From Catenulispora sp. EB89 (lineage in GTDB: Bacteria; Actinomycetota; Actinomycetes; Streptomycetales; Catenulisporaceae): a stretch of DNA of 64,000 nt. Numbering within the stretch: the first letter of the stretch is position 1; the number at the start of each line of letters is the position of its first letter. The translations under genes were made by a program, and so were the position numbers. The notes beneath the pieces were generated by a model, which was given only the letters and a program-made list of their open reading frames with translations, was not told where the DNA came from and made no database searches. The stretch spans positions 1 to 64,000 of the forward strand of contig NZ_JBGCCU010000010.1 of NCBI RefSeq assembly GCF_041261445.1. Reading direction: 5' to 3'. This document shows, one piece after another, positions 17,376 through 26,177 of the stretch.

Positions 17376-17830
17376 CGCCGCCTGCGGATGTCTGCTGTCG
17401 GCCCCGTGGTCGCGTTCTGGGTCCGTCGGCCGCGCGGTTCTCCTTCCGGTGCGGCGGGCTTGACGTACTCGTTCGAACACTAGGATCTTCCCTTCCTTTC
17501 GTCGACCGTGTGTGGCACGCGGAGGCGCAGCAAGTGTTAGCGGTAACACTGGTCTCGCTTGTGGCGGGATGTGCAATCGCCGGGCCTCGTCCACGGAGGG
17601 GCGATACATGGGATGTCTGCCGGGTCACAGTAAACCTGGCTCTAAGGCGGGTCAACAGTCTGTATTGCCGATGCAACGTCGCTGTGACCTTCATCGGTGC
17701 AGCTCACAGGCGCCCTCACCCTTTGCCGCTTCCGTGAAAGCTTCACACTTTTCTCGTGCCGCCATGGTCGTCGGAAATCGCACGAACGCGGTCCGATTCA
17801 TGGGATGTCCGGCGGATGTCAGGGCACGGT
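17376..17830. other. Gene-free region upstream of GH54 gene
   Basis: 455 bases between the GH54 start and the stop of the small secreted protein, both on the minus strand. It holds the LacI-type palindrome at 17533 and, presumably, the GH54 promoter. Short frames here show no coding features. Confidence 0.55.
17533..17550. promoter_or_regulatory. LacI-family operator candidate
   Basis: AGTGTTA-GCGG-TAACACT is a perfect 7-bp dyad with the central CG of LacI-family operators, 158 bases upstream of the arabinofuranosidase start. No LacI gene is in the window, so a distant regulator is implied. Confidence 0.65.
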
Positions 17831-18109
17831 TTACGGCACGGCCGTGCACTCCAGGCCGTTGACGAGCGAGCCGGGCTCGAAGGCCTGGCAGTGGTACGCG
17901 ACAGCGCCCGCGAAGATCACACCGGGGCCCCGACCCGAGCCATAACAGTCCACGCCGACGACACGTCCGCCGCTGATGGGAGCCACCTCGCTGCAGTTCC
18001 AGTGCGATGAGTCCGTTGGCGTCGCGGCGTGCACGGTGGTCGGCACGGCCATCGAGATCAGGCCGGCGACGACCGCCACAGCGGCGCGGCGCCTCGTGGT
18101 AACGAGCAT
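17831..18109 (-). CDS. Small secreted protein of unknown function
   Basis: 92 residues. A signal peptide (MLVTTRRRAAVAVVAGLI..VHA, about 1-28) precedes a ~64-residue mature part with three cysteines (HWNCSEV, GVDCYGSG and LECTAV, plus YHCQAF making a fourth), suggesting one or two disulfides. I recognise no family. The ATG at 18109 is fixed by an AGGAGGGG ribosome site, so the 20 extra upstream residues of the open frame are not used. Confidence 0.7.
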   Translation of the reverse strand: MLVTTRRRAAVAVVAGLISMAVPTTVHAATPTDSSHWNCSEVAPISGGRVVGVDCYGSGRGPGVIFAGAVAYHCQAFEPGSLVNGLECTAVP

Positions 18110-18200
18110 CGAAGCCCCTCCTGTCACGGCGGCGCGCACCTCACCCCGCCGTGAATCAGAGTTCTGCAAACATGCCGCTTCGGCAAGTCGTCGCTGCGTC

Positions 18201-18968
18201 TCAGGTCGACGTGGCTCGGTGTACGGGCATAAGCGTCGGCGTCGGTTGTGTGGTGAGGAATTCGGCGGTCAGGGAGTACACCGCGTCGGGCTTTTCGATG
18301 ACCAGCAGATGCGATGTGCCGGGGACGATGGCCAGTTCGGAATCCGGGATGCCGCGATAGAGCGCGATGGTGTGTTCCAGTGAGACCGTGTCGTCGTCGC
18401 CGACCATGACCAAGGTGCGGGCCGCGACCGTTCGCAGGTCTTCGGGGGTGAGAGTGGGCTCCGTCGCAGCCATGTCGAGGACCTTGCGGGCGATGGCGGG
18501 GAAATGCTCCGCGCCGTCGGGGGACACCTCGCCGTGGCGGGTGCTCATGCGGCTCAGCGTCTCCTCGTCGAACTCGCTGAGGGTGCCGGGCAGGTTGCCG
18601 TCGTGGTGGAAGGTTCCGCTGATGAGCACTAGTTTTCGGACCAGGTCGGGTCGCTTCAGGGCCACCAGCAGGGCGACGTCGGCTCCGTCGCTGTGGCCGA
18701 CCAGGTGGGCGGGCGCGCCCACCACCTTGTCGAGGAAAGCGATGGTGTCATCGGCCATCGCTTCGTAGGTGAGCGGACCTTCGACGTCGGGGGTGCGGCC
18801 GTGGCCGCGCCGGTCGACGGTGTAGACGCGGAAGTCGTCGACGAAAAAGGGCAGAACGGGTGTGAACATCCGCGAATCCACGAAGCCGCTGTGGAGCAGC
18901 AGCAACGGTTCGCCGTCGCCGTGCATGTCGTACCAGGTCGCCACGTCGCGGAGCCGTATATTCGCCAT
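18201..18968 (-). CDS. Alpha/beta-fold hydrolase
   Basis: 255 residues with a complete alpha/beta-hydrolase layout: oxyanion region LLLLHSGFVDSRMF, DRRGHGRT, nucleophile elbow GHSDGAD, acid in MVGDDDTVS and final His in GTSHLL. Close to epoxide-hydrolase/haloperoxidase-like hydrolases; the substrate is unknown. Monocistronic; 101 bp separate its start from the divergent antitoxin-like gene. Confidence 0.92.
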   Translation of the reverse strand: MANIRLRDVATWYDMHGDGEPLLLLHSGFVDSRMFTPVLPFFVDDFRVYTVDRRGHGRTPDVEGPLTYEAMADDTIAFLDKVVGAPAHLVGHSDGADVALLVALKRPDLVRKLVLISGTFHHDGNLPGTLSEFDEETLSRMSTRHGEVSPDGAEHFPAIARKVLDMAATEPTLTPEDLRTVAARTLVMVGDDDTVSLEHTIALYRGIPDSELAIVPGTSHLLVIEKPDAVYSLTAEFLTTQPTPTLMPVHRATST

Positions 18969-19069
18969 GATTCAGTATGGCGCCGGTCTTCGGTGGGACC
19001 GCCCCGGAATGCGGTTCGGCATGAATCGGGTGATCCTGGGACTGCCAGACGATCACGAGGAGGACGGCC

Positions 19070-19258
19070 ATGTCGATACTCGACAAGCTGAAGGGCCTGC
19101 TCAAGGGCCATGAGGATCAGGCTCACCAAGGCATCGAAAAGGCGGGCGACGCTTTCGACGCCAAGACCGGGAACAAGTTCCAGGGCCAGGTCGACACGGT
19201 CCAGCAGAAGCTTGCCGACCAGGTCGGCAACCGTCCTCCGACGGACAACCAACGCTAG
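19070..19258 (+). CDS. Rv0909/MT0933-family antitoxin-like protein
   Basis: 62 residues, highly charged: MSILDKLKGLLKGHEDQAHQ then GIEKAGDAFDAKTGNKFQGQ then a polar tail. The pattern (a short amphipathic helix, 'KGIDKAGDfvDekTggKy..qvD') matches the MT0933 antitoxin family of actinobacteria, paired in mycobacteria with an Rv0910-type toxin. No SRPBCC-type toxin is adjacent here, so it is either an orphan or a stress protein of the same fold. Confidence 0.8.
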   Translation: MSILDKLKGLLKGHEDQAHQGIEKAGDAFDAKTGNKFQGQVDTVQQKLADQVGNRPPTDNQR

Positions 19259-19301
19259 GCACGGCGAGTCACCGGCATTAATGAGCCGAATGCGGCCACC
19301 G

Positions 19302-20006
19302 TCACCCCAATCCAGCAGCACCCGCCGCCGCAGCCCGGATCTCCGCCGGACCGAGCCCGGCCGTTCGCAGCGTCGCCTCGGCCACGACCGCGGGCTCGAT
19401 CTCGACCGTCGCCTCTGCCTCCGCTGACGTCCCACCCCAGCGTCGCAGTGGGATGACCACCTCCACGACCTGGATCAGCAGCGCTCCCAGTACCGTCGGC
19501 GGCACCGCGTTTGCGTCGGCGACCAGGTGGCCGGCCCGGTCGCCGAGCCGGCCGTAGATCTCCTGTAGTTCGTGACGCAGTGCACGGAAGTCGTCGAAGC
19601 GCTCGTCGCGGACCTCGGGGATCAGATACAGGCTGCCGATGTTGTGCGGGGCGCGTGCCAGTAGCTCGGCGTCCGTCGCGGCCAGTGCGTACAGTGCCGC
19701 CGCTGCGGCTGCCGGGTCGGTGCCGGCCTGGTGTTCCAGGTGGCGGGCGAGTTCGGCGCTGGGGCGGACGGAGCGGTCCAGGAGCTCGGCGAGGATGTCG
19801 TCCTTGCCGGCGAAGTGGTAGTACAGCGAGGCCTGGCGGATGCCGACCGCGTCGGCGATGGCGCGGGTCGAGGTGCTGCCGAAGCCCTGCTCGACGAACA
19901 GTGCGGCGGCGGCGAGCAGGATCTGTTCGCGCGGCGGCAGCTGCGGGGCGGTGTCCGGGACCGCGCGCGGCCGGCCTGCGCGTGACGTCTTCTCCACGAT
20001 GGTCAT
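19302..20006 (-). CDS. TetR-family regulator, AmtR-like
   Basis: 234 residues. The HTH (about 28-72: GFGSTSTRAIADAVGIRQAS then LYYHFAGKDDI) and the following LLDRSVRPS and NIGSLYLIPEVRDERFDDFR segments closely track corynebacterial AmtR, the nitrogen-control repressor. It is the last gene of the carboxylase operon, starting in an ATGA overlap with the allophanate hydrolase stop. The expected effect is autoregulation through the palindrome upstream of the permease. The alternative upstream start would run into the preceding gene. Confidence 0.9.
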   Translation of the reverse strand: MTIVEKTSRAGRPRAVPDTAPQLPPREQILLAAAALFVEQGFGSTSTRAIADAVGIRQASLYYHFAGKDDILAELLDRSVRPSAELARHLEHQAGTDPAAAAAALYALAATDAELLARAPHNIGSLYLIPEVRDERFDDFRALRHELQEIYGRLGDRAGHLVADANAVPPTVLGALLIQVVEVVIPLRRWGGTSAEAEATVEIEPAVVAEATLRTAGLGPAEIRAAAAGAAGLG

Positions 20007-21838
20007 TCTCGCCCCTCGGCCAGATGGACGCGCCAGCCGCCGGTCGGGGTGATGTCCTCGGCGTCGTCGAGAGCTGCCGGTTCGCACAGGAAGCCGGGCA
20101 CGGTGCGGCCGTCGGCCAGCGCCACCGGGCCGATCGCCATCGGGGGTGGCAGGGTCGCGACGAGCTCGGCGAACCCGGCTGCGGGCAGGCTCCACAGCTC
20201 GCCGGCGATCGACGCGCCCTGTGCCGTGCCAGGTCCGGTGCTAGCGCTGGTGCTAGCACTAGAACTAGCACTAGAACTAGCGCCAGCGCCGATCCGGACC
20301 AGGCCGGGCTTGGTTGGGACGGTCCGCAGTGCGAACAGCCGGTACTCCGGCGCGGTGCGCACGTCCTCGGCGAACGTGCCGCCGAGCCCGACCAGCTGCC
20401 GGTTGAGCGGCTGGCCGCGCAGGTGCGCCCCGAAGACCGCGACCTGGACCGGCGGTGCGGCGAAGCGTGCGGCGAGTCCGGCCAGCGCGGTGTCGGAGTG
20501 CGGCGCGCCGGTGAGCATGACGCCGAACGGCAGGCCGTCGACCAGCCCGGACGGGACGGCGAGCGCCGCCAGGCCGAACAGGTTTGCGAAGTTCGTGTAG
20601 CGGCCCAGGCGGCTGTTCACGCCGACCGGGTCGGCGGCGACCTCGGCGAGCGTGGGATGGCCGGTGGTGGTCGGGGTGAGCAGGGCGTCGCAGGTGTCGA
20701 AGACGCCCAGCCCCTCGGCGCCGAGCCGTTCCAGGCGCTCGCGGTCGCGGAACAGGTCGGCGGCGGTCGGGGCGGCACCGGCCAGGACGATGGCCGCGAC
20801 CGTCGGGTCCAGGTCGGCGTCGGGATGCTTCTCGATGAACGCGCCGACGGCCGCGTAGCGCTCGGCGACGAAGGCGCCGCCGTAGAGCAGGGTCGCGGCC
20901 TCCAGAAGTGGGGAGATGTCCACTTCGACGATCTCGACGCCGCAGGAGCGCAGCCGGGCCACCGCCGCCGCGAACGCCTCCGACCAGCCCTCGGCCAGGT
21001 CGGTCAGCTGCGCCGCGACCGGAACGGCGACCCGAGGGCGCGCGGGCAGCGCCGGCAACGCGGGCAACACTGGCGAAGCGAGCAACGCGGGCGACACCCG
21101 CGACGTCGACGACGTCGACGAAGCGAGCGGCAACGGCGCCGGGTCGGCCATTGTCTCGGCGACGGCGCGCGCCAGAGCGAGTTCGGGGGCGAACACCGTC
21201 ACGCAGTCCAGCGAGCGGCACGCGGGGACCACCCCCGACGTGGGCACCGAACCCACGGTGGGCTTGACCCCGACGATGCCCTGGAGCGCGGCGGGTACCC
21301 GCCCGGAACCGGCCGTGTCGGTCCCCAGCGCGAAATCGACCTCGCTGAGCGCCACCGCGACGGCCGAGCCCGACGACGAGCCGCCGGAGATCCGCGCCGG
21401 ATCCCAGGCGTTGCGGACCGGGCCGAAGGGGCTGCGGGTGCCGACCAGCCCGGTCGCGAACTGGTCGAGGTTGGTCTTGCCGATGGCGATCGCACCGGCG
21501 GCACGCAGGCGCGCGACGCAGGTGGCGTCCTGGGTCGGCGGGTAGGAATACGCGGCACAGCCTGCTGTCGTGGGCAAGCCGAGTACGTCGATGTTGTCCT
21601 TGACAGCGAAGACCAGCCCTGCCAACGGCAACCGCTCTCCGGCGGCGACCCGCTCATCGATCTGCTCAGCCTCGGCCAGGACCTCTGGCTCCGGACGCAC
21701 GCTGATCCAGACCTCCGGCCGGTCGGCCTCCCGGATTCGCGCGTACGCGGCGCGCACCCGCGAAACAGAACCCTGCGAACCAAGGGCGCTCAAGGGGCTC
21801 AAGGAGTTCAAGGCGCTCAACGAACCCAAGCCGCTCAA
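20003..21838 (-). CDS. atzF: Allophanate hydrolase
   Basis: 611 residues. The amidase-signature domain (to about 450) shows the Lys-cisSer-Ser triad: VFAVKDNID, ISGGSSSGSA and GTDTAGSGRVPAA. The C-terminal AtzF domain ends VPGFLCEPAALDDAEDIT and GGWRVHLAE. It hydrolyses allophanate to ammonia and CO2. The start is TTG at 21838, overlapping the upstream TGA as TTGA like all other junctions in this operon; a later GTG before RAAYARI is possible. The first ~20 codons are TTG-rich degenerate repeats. A low-complexity Ser/Ala/Thr insert (20233-20287) replaces a short loop of the C-terminal domain. Confidence 0.92.
   Translation of the reverse strand: MSGLGSLSALNSLSPLSALGSQGSVSRVRAAYARIREADRPEVWISVRPEPEVLAEAEQIDERVAAGERLPLAGLVFAVKDNIDVLGLPTTAGCAAYSYPPTQDATCVARLRAAGAIAIGKTNLDQFATGLVGTRSPFGPVRNAWDPARISGGSSSGSAVAVALSEVDFALGTDTAGSGRVPAALQGIVGVKPTVGSVPTSGVVPACRSLDCVTVFAPELALARAVAETMADPAPLPLASSTSSTSRVSPALLASPVLPALPALPARPRVAVPVAAQLTDLAEGWSEAFAAAVARLRSCGVEIVEVDISPLLEAATLLYGGAFVAERYAAVGAFIEKHPDADLDPTVAAIVLAGAAPTAADLFRDRERLERLGAEGLGVFDTCDALLTPTTTGHPTLAEVAADPVGVNSRLGRYTNFANLFGLAALAVPSGLVDGLPFGVMLTGAPHSDTALAGLAARFAAPPVQVAVFGAHLRGQPLNRQLVGLGGTFAEDVRTAPEYRLFALRTVPTKPGLVRIGAGASSSASSSASTSASTGPGTAQGASIAGELWSLPAAGFAELVATLPPPMAIGPVALADGRTVPGFLCEPAALDDAEDITPTGGWRVHLAEGRE
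20233..20287. repeat. In-frame simple repeat in allophanate hydrolase
   Basis: The unit CTAGCACTAGAA and variants repeat about four times, encoding SASSSASSSASTSAST. This stretch is unusually AT-rich for the window. Confidence 0.75.
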
Positions 21839-24800
21839 GCCCCCACCCCGATCGCCACCAGCGCCTGCCCCGCAGCCACCTGCTCCCCGGGTCGCGTGTA
21901 CACATCCAGCACCCGCCCCGCGCAGGGGGCCGTCACCACCGACTCCATCTTCATCGCCTCCACCGCCGCGATCCGCTGCCCCGCCGTGACGACCGACCCC
22001 GGCTCGACGTGCAGCTGCCACACCGTCGACAGGAACGGCGCCGCCACGACCACCGCCCCGTCCGGCACCGCGAACCCCGCCTGGTCCGGCGCGGTCGCGG
22101 CGACCGGCTCGGTCTGCCGGTCGAACTCTCCCGACGCGTGCCAGCGCTTCTTCTCCGCATCGAACGCAGTGCTCTGCCGCGCCCGGAACGCGGCGATCGA
22201 ATCCGCCTCCCGCGCCAGGAACCGCTCGTACTCGGCGATCGAGAACGTCCCCTCGACCGTCTCGAAGTCGCCGCGGCCCGCGTCGGTCTCGGCGCGCAGC
22301 TCCAACAGTTCCTCGGCGGACACCGGATACCACTCGATCCGGTCGAAGAATCGCAGGGCCCAGGGATGCTCCCGGAACAGCCCGCCCCGGCGGAAGCGGT
22401 TCCACACCTGCACGGTCCGCCCCACGAACTGGTACCCGCCCGGCCCCTCCATCCCGTAGACGCACAGGTACGCCCCGCCGATCCCGACCGAGTTCTCGGC
22501 GGTCCAGGTGCGGGCCGGGTTGTACTTCGTCGTCACCAGCCGGTGCCGCGGATCCAGCGGGGTCGCGACCGGGGCGCCCAGGTACACGTCGCCGAGCCCG
22601 AGCACCAGATACGAGGCGTCGTAGACGATCCGCTGCACATCCTCGACCGTGTCCAGGCCATTGATCCGCCGGATGAACTCGATGTTCCACGGCGTCCAGG
22701 GCGCGTCGTCGCGCACCCCGGCCATGTAGCGCTCGATCGCCACCCGGGTGGCCGGGTCGTCCCAGGACAGCGGCAGCCGGACCGTCCGGGACGGCACCAC
22801 CAGCTCCGAGGTCGGCGGGATCGTCGCCTCCAGCTCGCGCAGCAGCGCCGCCATGTCGGTCGCGCGCAGCGTCCGCGAGTCGGTGTGGACCTGCAGGGAC
22901 CTGATGCCCGGCGTCACGTCCAGGACGCCGCGCGGCGCGTGCGCGGCCAGCGCCTCCTGTAGCGCGTGGACGCGCATCCGCAGCCCGATGTCGAGCGTCA
23001 TCGGCCCGTACTCGACCAGCACGTTGCCGTCCCCGTCGCGCCGGTAGGTCACCTCCGGGCGGTCGTCGCGGGCCGGCAGCCGGCCCAGTACGCCGTCGTC
23101 CCCGTCGCCGCCGCGCAGCAGCACGGTGTGGCACGCGCGGTCGTCGGTGAGCAGCGCCGCGTCGGCCTCCCGCACCGGCACGAACCGCACGGTGTCGCCG
23201 GGCCGCAGCTGCCCCAGCTTCCACAGGTCGCCGCCGGCCACCACCACCGGGCAGACGAAGCCGCCGAGCGAGGGCCCGTCCGGCCCGAGGATGATCGGGG
23301 TGTCGCCGGTGAAGTCCAGGGCGCCGACGGCGTAGGGCGTGTCGTGGATGTTCGACGGATGCAGCCCGGCCTCGCCGCCGTCCTGCCGGGCCCACGCGGG
23401 CCGGGGCCCCAGCAGCCGCACGCCGGTCCGCGCCGAGTTGTGGTGCACGGTGTAGCAGGACGCGTACAAGGACTCGATGTCCGCGCGGGTGAAGAACTCC
23501 GGCGCGGCGTGCGGGCCCTCGGTGACGGCGATCTCCCAGGCGTCGGTGAACGCCGGGCGCCGGTGCACCGGGGTCGGCGGCCCGACCCGGGTCAGCCGCT
23601 CGCCCGGCGGGAAAGCCGGATGCGGGCGGTCGGAGTCCGGCGAACCGGGGCGCAGCACGTCGCCGGTGACCAGGGCCCGGCCGCCGTGGCCGCCGAACCC
23701 GCCGAGCGTGAAGGTCGAGGCGCTGTCCAGGTGGCGCGGCACGTCGAAACCGCCGCGCACGGCCACGTAGACCCGCAGCCCGGGACCGGCGACCGCACCG
23801 ACCGCCAGCTCCGACCCGGCCGCGACCTCGACCGGCTCCCACATCGGCACCGGCTCCCCGTCCAGCCGGACCTCGCACGGCGCGCCGGCGACCGCGACGA
23901 TCGTCGCCGCCGAGAAGAGCAGCGTCGGCCCCGAGGCGGTGGCCTCCAGCGCCGGTGCCCCGGCCGGGTTGCCGACGGCCAGGTTGGCCTCGGCGAAGGA
24001 CACCGCGTCGAAGGGCCCGCTCGGCGGGACCCCGACCGACCACAGCCCGATGCGGCCCGGCAGGTCCTGGACCGTCGTCTGCAAACCCGGCACCAGCACG
24101 TCCACGCGCGGATCGGGGTCGCCGACGCGTCCGTCCTCGGCCAGCGTCGAGGTCGAATGCGTCACCGAACGCAGTGCCTGGTCGTCGGTCAGGGCCCTGA
24201 GAAGGCCGAGGTTCGTGACGATCCCGTCCACGCGGCAGCCCTGGAGCCCTTCGCGCAGCACATCGAGCGCATCGTCCCGGCTCGGACCGGACGCGATCAC
24301 CTTGGCGAGCATCGGATCGTAGTGCCCTGAGACCTCCATCCCGGTCTCCAGCCAGCCGTCCACCCGCACCCCGGCCAGCGGCGGCGTGCCCTGGCCGGGG
24401 AACGTCGCGGCGGTGACCAGCCCGGAGCTCGGCTGCCCGCCGCGACCCGGGTCCTCGGCGTAGACGCGGGCCTCGACGGCGTGGCCGCGCGGCTCGTGCG
24501 GACCGAAGACGGCGTCGTCGAGCCCTGATCGCCCGTCCCGCGCCAGCCGCAGCATCAGGGCCACCAGATCGATCCCGAACACCTCCTCGGTGACCGGGTG
24601 CTCGACCTGCAGCCGGGTGTTGACCTCCAGGAACGAGGCCTCGGCCCGGACCGGGTCGTAGACGAACTCCACCGTCCCGGCCGACCGGTATCCGACACTC
24701 GCCAGCAGGTTCCGCGCCGAATCGTGCAGCAGGGCCCGTATATCGTCCGGCAGGCCCGGCGCGGGCGCCTCCTCGATCACCTTCTGGTGCCGGCGCTGGA

Positions 24801-25494
24801 GCGAGCAGTCGCGGTCGCCGAACACCGCGACCCGGCCGGCGCCGTCACCGAACAACTGCACCTCGACGTGCCGCGCCGGCCGGACCAGCCGCTCCAGGAA
24901 CACCCCTCCCACCCCGAAGTTCGCCCCGGCCAGCCGACTGACCCGGTCGAACGCCTCGCGCACCTCCTCGGCCGTGGCACACGCCGCCATGCCGATCCCG
25001 CCGCCGCCCGCGGTCGCCTTCAGCATCACCGGGAAGCCGATCCGCACCGCCTCGGCGACCGCCTCGTCCGCCGAGGCCAGCAACCCGGATCCGGCGAGCA
25101 TCGGCACGCCGGCCGCCGCCGCGAGGGCGCGCGCCGTGTGCTTGGTGCCGAAGGCCTCGATCTGGTCGGCGGTGGGGCCGACGAAGGCCAGGCCGGCCTC
25201 TTCGACGGCCCGGGCGAACTCCGCGTTCTCGGACAGGAAGCCGTAGCCGGGGTGCACGGCGGCGCCGTGCTCGACCGCGAGTTCCAGGATCGCCTCGGCG
25301 CGCAGGTAGCTCTCGCGCGCGGGCCCGGGGCCGATCCGGACGGCCGTGTCGGCCTCGCGGACGTGCGGCGCGGCGCGGTCGGCGTCGGAGAACACGGCGA
25401 CGGTCCGCAGCCTGAGCTCCCGCGCCGAGCGGATCACCCGCCTGGCGATCTCGCCGCGGTTGGCGATCAGGACCGTGTCGAAGCGGGGGTTCAC
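21835..25494 (-). CDS. Biotin-dependent urea/guanidine carboxylase
   Basis: 1219 residues. Domains in order: biotin carboxylase (about 1-450: IANRGEIARRVIRSARE, HPGYGFLSEN, ATP-grasp KATAGGGGIGMAA, EVNTRLQVEHPVTE); urea-carboxylase-type carboxyltransferase halves (about 500-1080, KipA/KipI-like, with TVQDLPGR, ARQDGGEAGLHPSN and SWDDPATRVAIERY); and a C-terminal biotinyl domain with EAMKMES. It carboxylates its substrate with ATP and bicarbonate. Families with two DUF1989 partners are known to act on guanidine, producing carboxyguanidine. The GTG start at 25494 overlaps the previous stop as GTGA. Compared with stand-alone urea amidolyases, the hydrolase is a separate gene. Confidence 0.95.
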   Translation of the reverse strand: MNPRFDTVLIANRGEIARRVIRSARELRLRTVAVFSDADRAAPHVREADTAVRIGPGPARESYLRAEAILELAVEHGAAVHPGYGFLSENAEFARAVEEAGLAFVGPTADQIEAFGTKHTARALAAAAGVPMLAGSGLLASADEAVAEAVRIGFPVMLKATAGGGGIGMAACATAEEVREAFDRVSRLAGANFGVGGVFLERLVRPARHVEVQLFGDGAGRVAVFGDRDCSLQRRHQKVIEEAPAPGLPDDIRALLHDSARNLLASVGYRSAGTVEFVYDPVRAEASFLEVNTRLQVEHPVTEEVFGIDLVALMLRLARDGRSGLDDAVFGPHEPRGHAVEARVYAEDPGRGGQPSSGLVTAATFPGQGTPPLAGVRVDGWLETGMEVSGHYDPMLAKVIASGPSRDDALDVLREGLQGCRVDGIVTNLGLLRALTDDQALRSVTHSTSTLAEDGRVGDPDPRVDVLVPGLQTTVQDLPGRIGLWSVGVPPSGPFDAVSFAEANLAVGNPAGAPALEATASGPTLLFSAATIVAVAGAPCEVRLDGEPVPMWEPVEVAAGSELAVGAVAGPGLRVYVAVRGGFDVPRHLDSASTFTLGGFGGHGGRALVTGDVLRPGSPDSDRPHPAFPPGERLTRVGPPTPVHRRPAFTDAWEIAVTEGPHAAPEFFTRADIESLYASCYTVHHNSARTGVRLLGPRPAWARQDGGEAGLHPSNIHDTPYAVGALDFTGDTPIILGPDGPSLGGFVCPVVVAGGDLWKLGQLRPGDTVRFVPVREADAALLTDDRACHTVLLRGGDGDDGVLGRLPARDDRPEVTYRRDGDGNVLVEYGPMTLDIGLRMRVHALQEALAAHAPRGVLDVTPGIRSLQVHTDSRTLRATDMAALLRELEATIPPTSELVVPSRTVRLPLSWDDPATRVAIERYMAGVRDDAPWTPWNIEFIRRINGLDTVEDVQRIVYDASYLVLGLGDVYLGAPVATPLDPRHRLVTTKYNPARTWTAENSVGIGGAYLCVYGMEGPGGYQFVGRTVQVWNRFRRGGLFREHPWALRFFDRIEWYPVSAEELLELRAETDAGRGDFETVEGTFSIAEYERFLAREADSIAAFRARQSTAFDAEKKRWHASGEFDRQTEPVAATAPDQAGFAVPDGAVVVAAPFLSTVWQLHVEPGSVVTAGQRIAAVEAMKMESVVTAPCAGRVLDVYTRPGEQVAAGQALVAIGVGA

Positions 25495-26177
25495 GCGTCC
25501 TCCTGAGCGGTTTGCGGGGCGTTCTGCGGGGCGGCGTCGGCAGCGGTGACGATCATGCGTAGCGGCGTCGGGTCGAAGGCGTTGCAGGGGTTGTTCATCT
25601 GCGGGCAGTTGGACACCACGACCAGCACGTCCCGCTCGGCCCGCACCGCCACGCGCTTGCCCGGCGCGCTCAGACCGTCGACGATGCCCAGCGCCCCGTC
25701 GGCCTCGACCGGGACGTTCATGAACCAGTTCAGGTTCGACACCAGATCCCTGACGCCCAGACCCCACTTGGCGCCCTCGAACAGGAAGTTCTCCCGGCAA
25801 GCGTGGTCGGCGGCGGTGTGGTGGCCGTAGCGAAGGGTGTTGGACTCCTTGGAGCAGGCCCCGCCGATGGTGTCCTGCCGGTCGACCTCGTTGCCGACGA
25901 CCGTCATCAGGGGACTGCCGTGATTGGACCGCAGCACGGTGCCGGTGCGGACGTAGGCGTTGCCCGACCAGGTCAGCGTGTCCGGGACGCTGTAGCGCTC
26001 GGCCGGGTCGGCGGCGTCGAACAGCAGGCAGTCGGCGCTCTGGTTGCCGCCGACGTCCACGATCGTCAGCACCTGCCCGGCCGGCACCACCGCCGACCAC
26101 GAGGCGCGCGCGGCGACCCGGTCGTCGCGCACGACGGTGCCGGGGACCAGGGGATGGGACCAGTCCAGGACGGTCAC
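25491..26177 (-). CDS. DUF1989 protein, carboxyguanidine deiminase subunit (urea carboxylase-associated)
   Basis: 228 residues of the DUF1989 family. Typical segments are VPAGQVLTIVDVGGNQSADC, TIGGACSKESNTLRYG, the HHTAADHACRENFL patch and NWFMNVPV. Members were long annotated as 'urea carboxylase-associated'; established work on this family shows a heteromeric carboxyguanidine deiminase (CgdAB) that converts carboxyguanidine to allophanate. Which of the two adjacent DUF1989 genes is A or B is not decided here. The start is GTG at 26177 in a GTGA overlap with the previous gene. Confidence 0.88.
   Translation of the reverse strand: MTVLDWSHPLVPGTVVRDDRVAARASWSAVVPAGQVLTIVDVGGNQSADCLLFDAADPAERYSVPDTLTWSGNAYVRTGTVLRSNHGSPLMTVVGNEVDRQDTIGGACSKESNTLRYGHHTAADHACRENFLFEGAKWGLGVRDLVSNLNWFMNVPVEADGALGIVDGLSAPGKRVAVRAERDVLVVVSNCPQMNNPCNAFDPTPLRMIVTAADAAPQNAPQTAQEDA

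Noticed and set aside
21839-24043. Upstream extension of the allophanate hydrolase frame
   Set aside because: It overlaps the biotin carboxylase gene in another frame and translates to Arg/Gly/Ala-rich nonsense; the TTGA overlap gives a better start.
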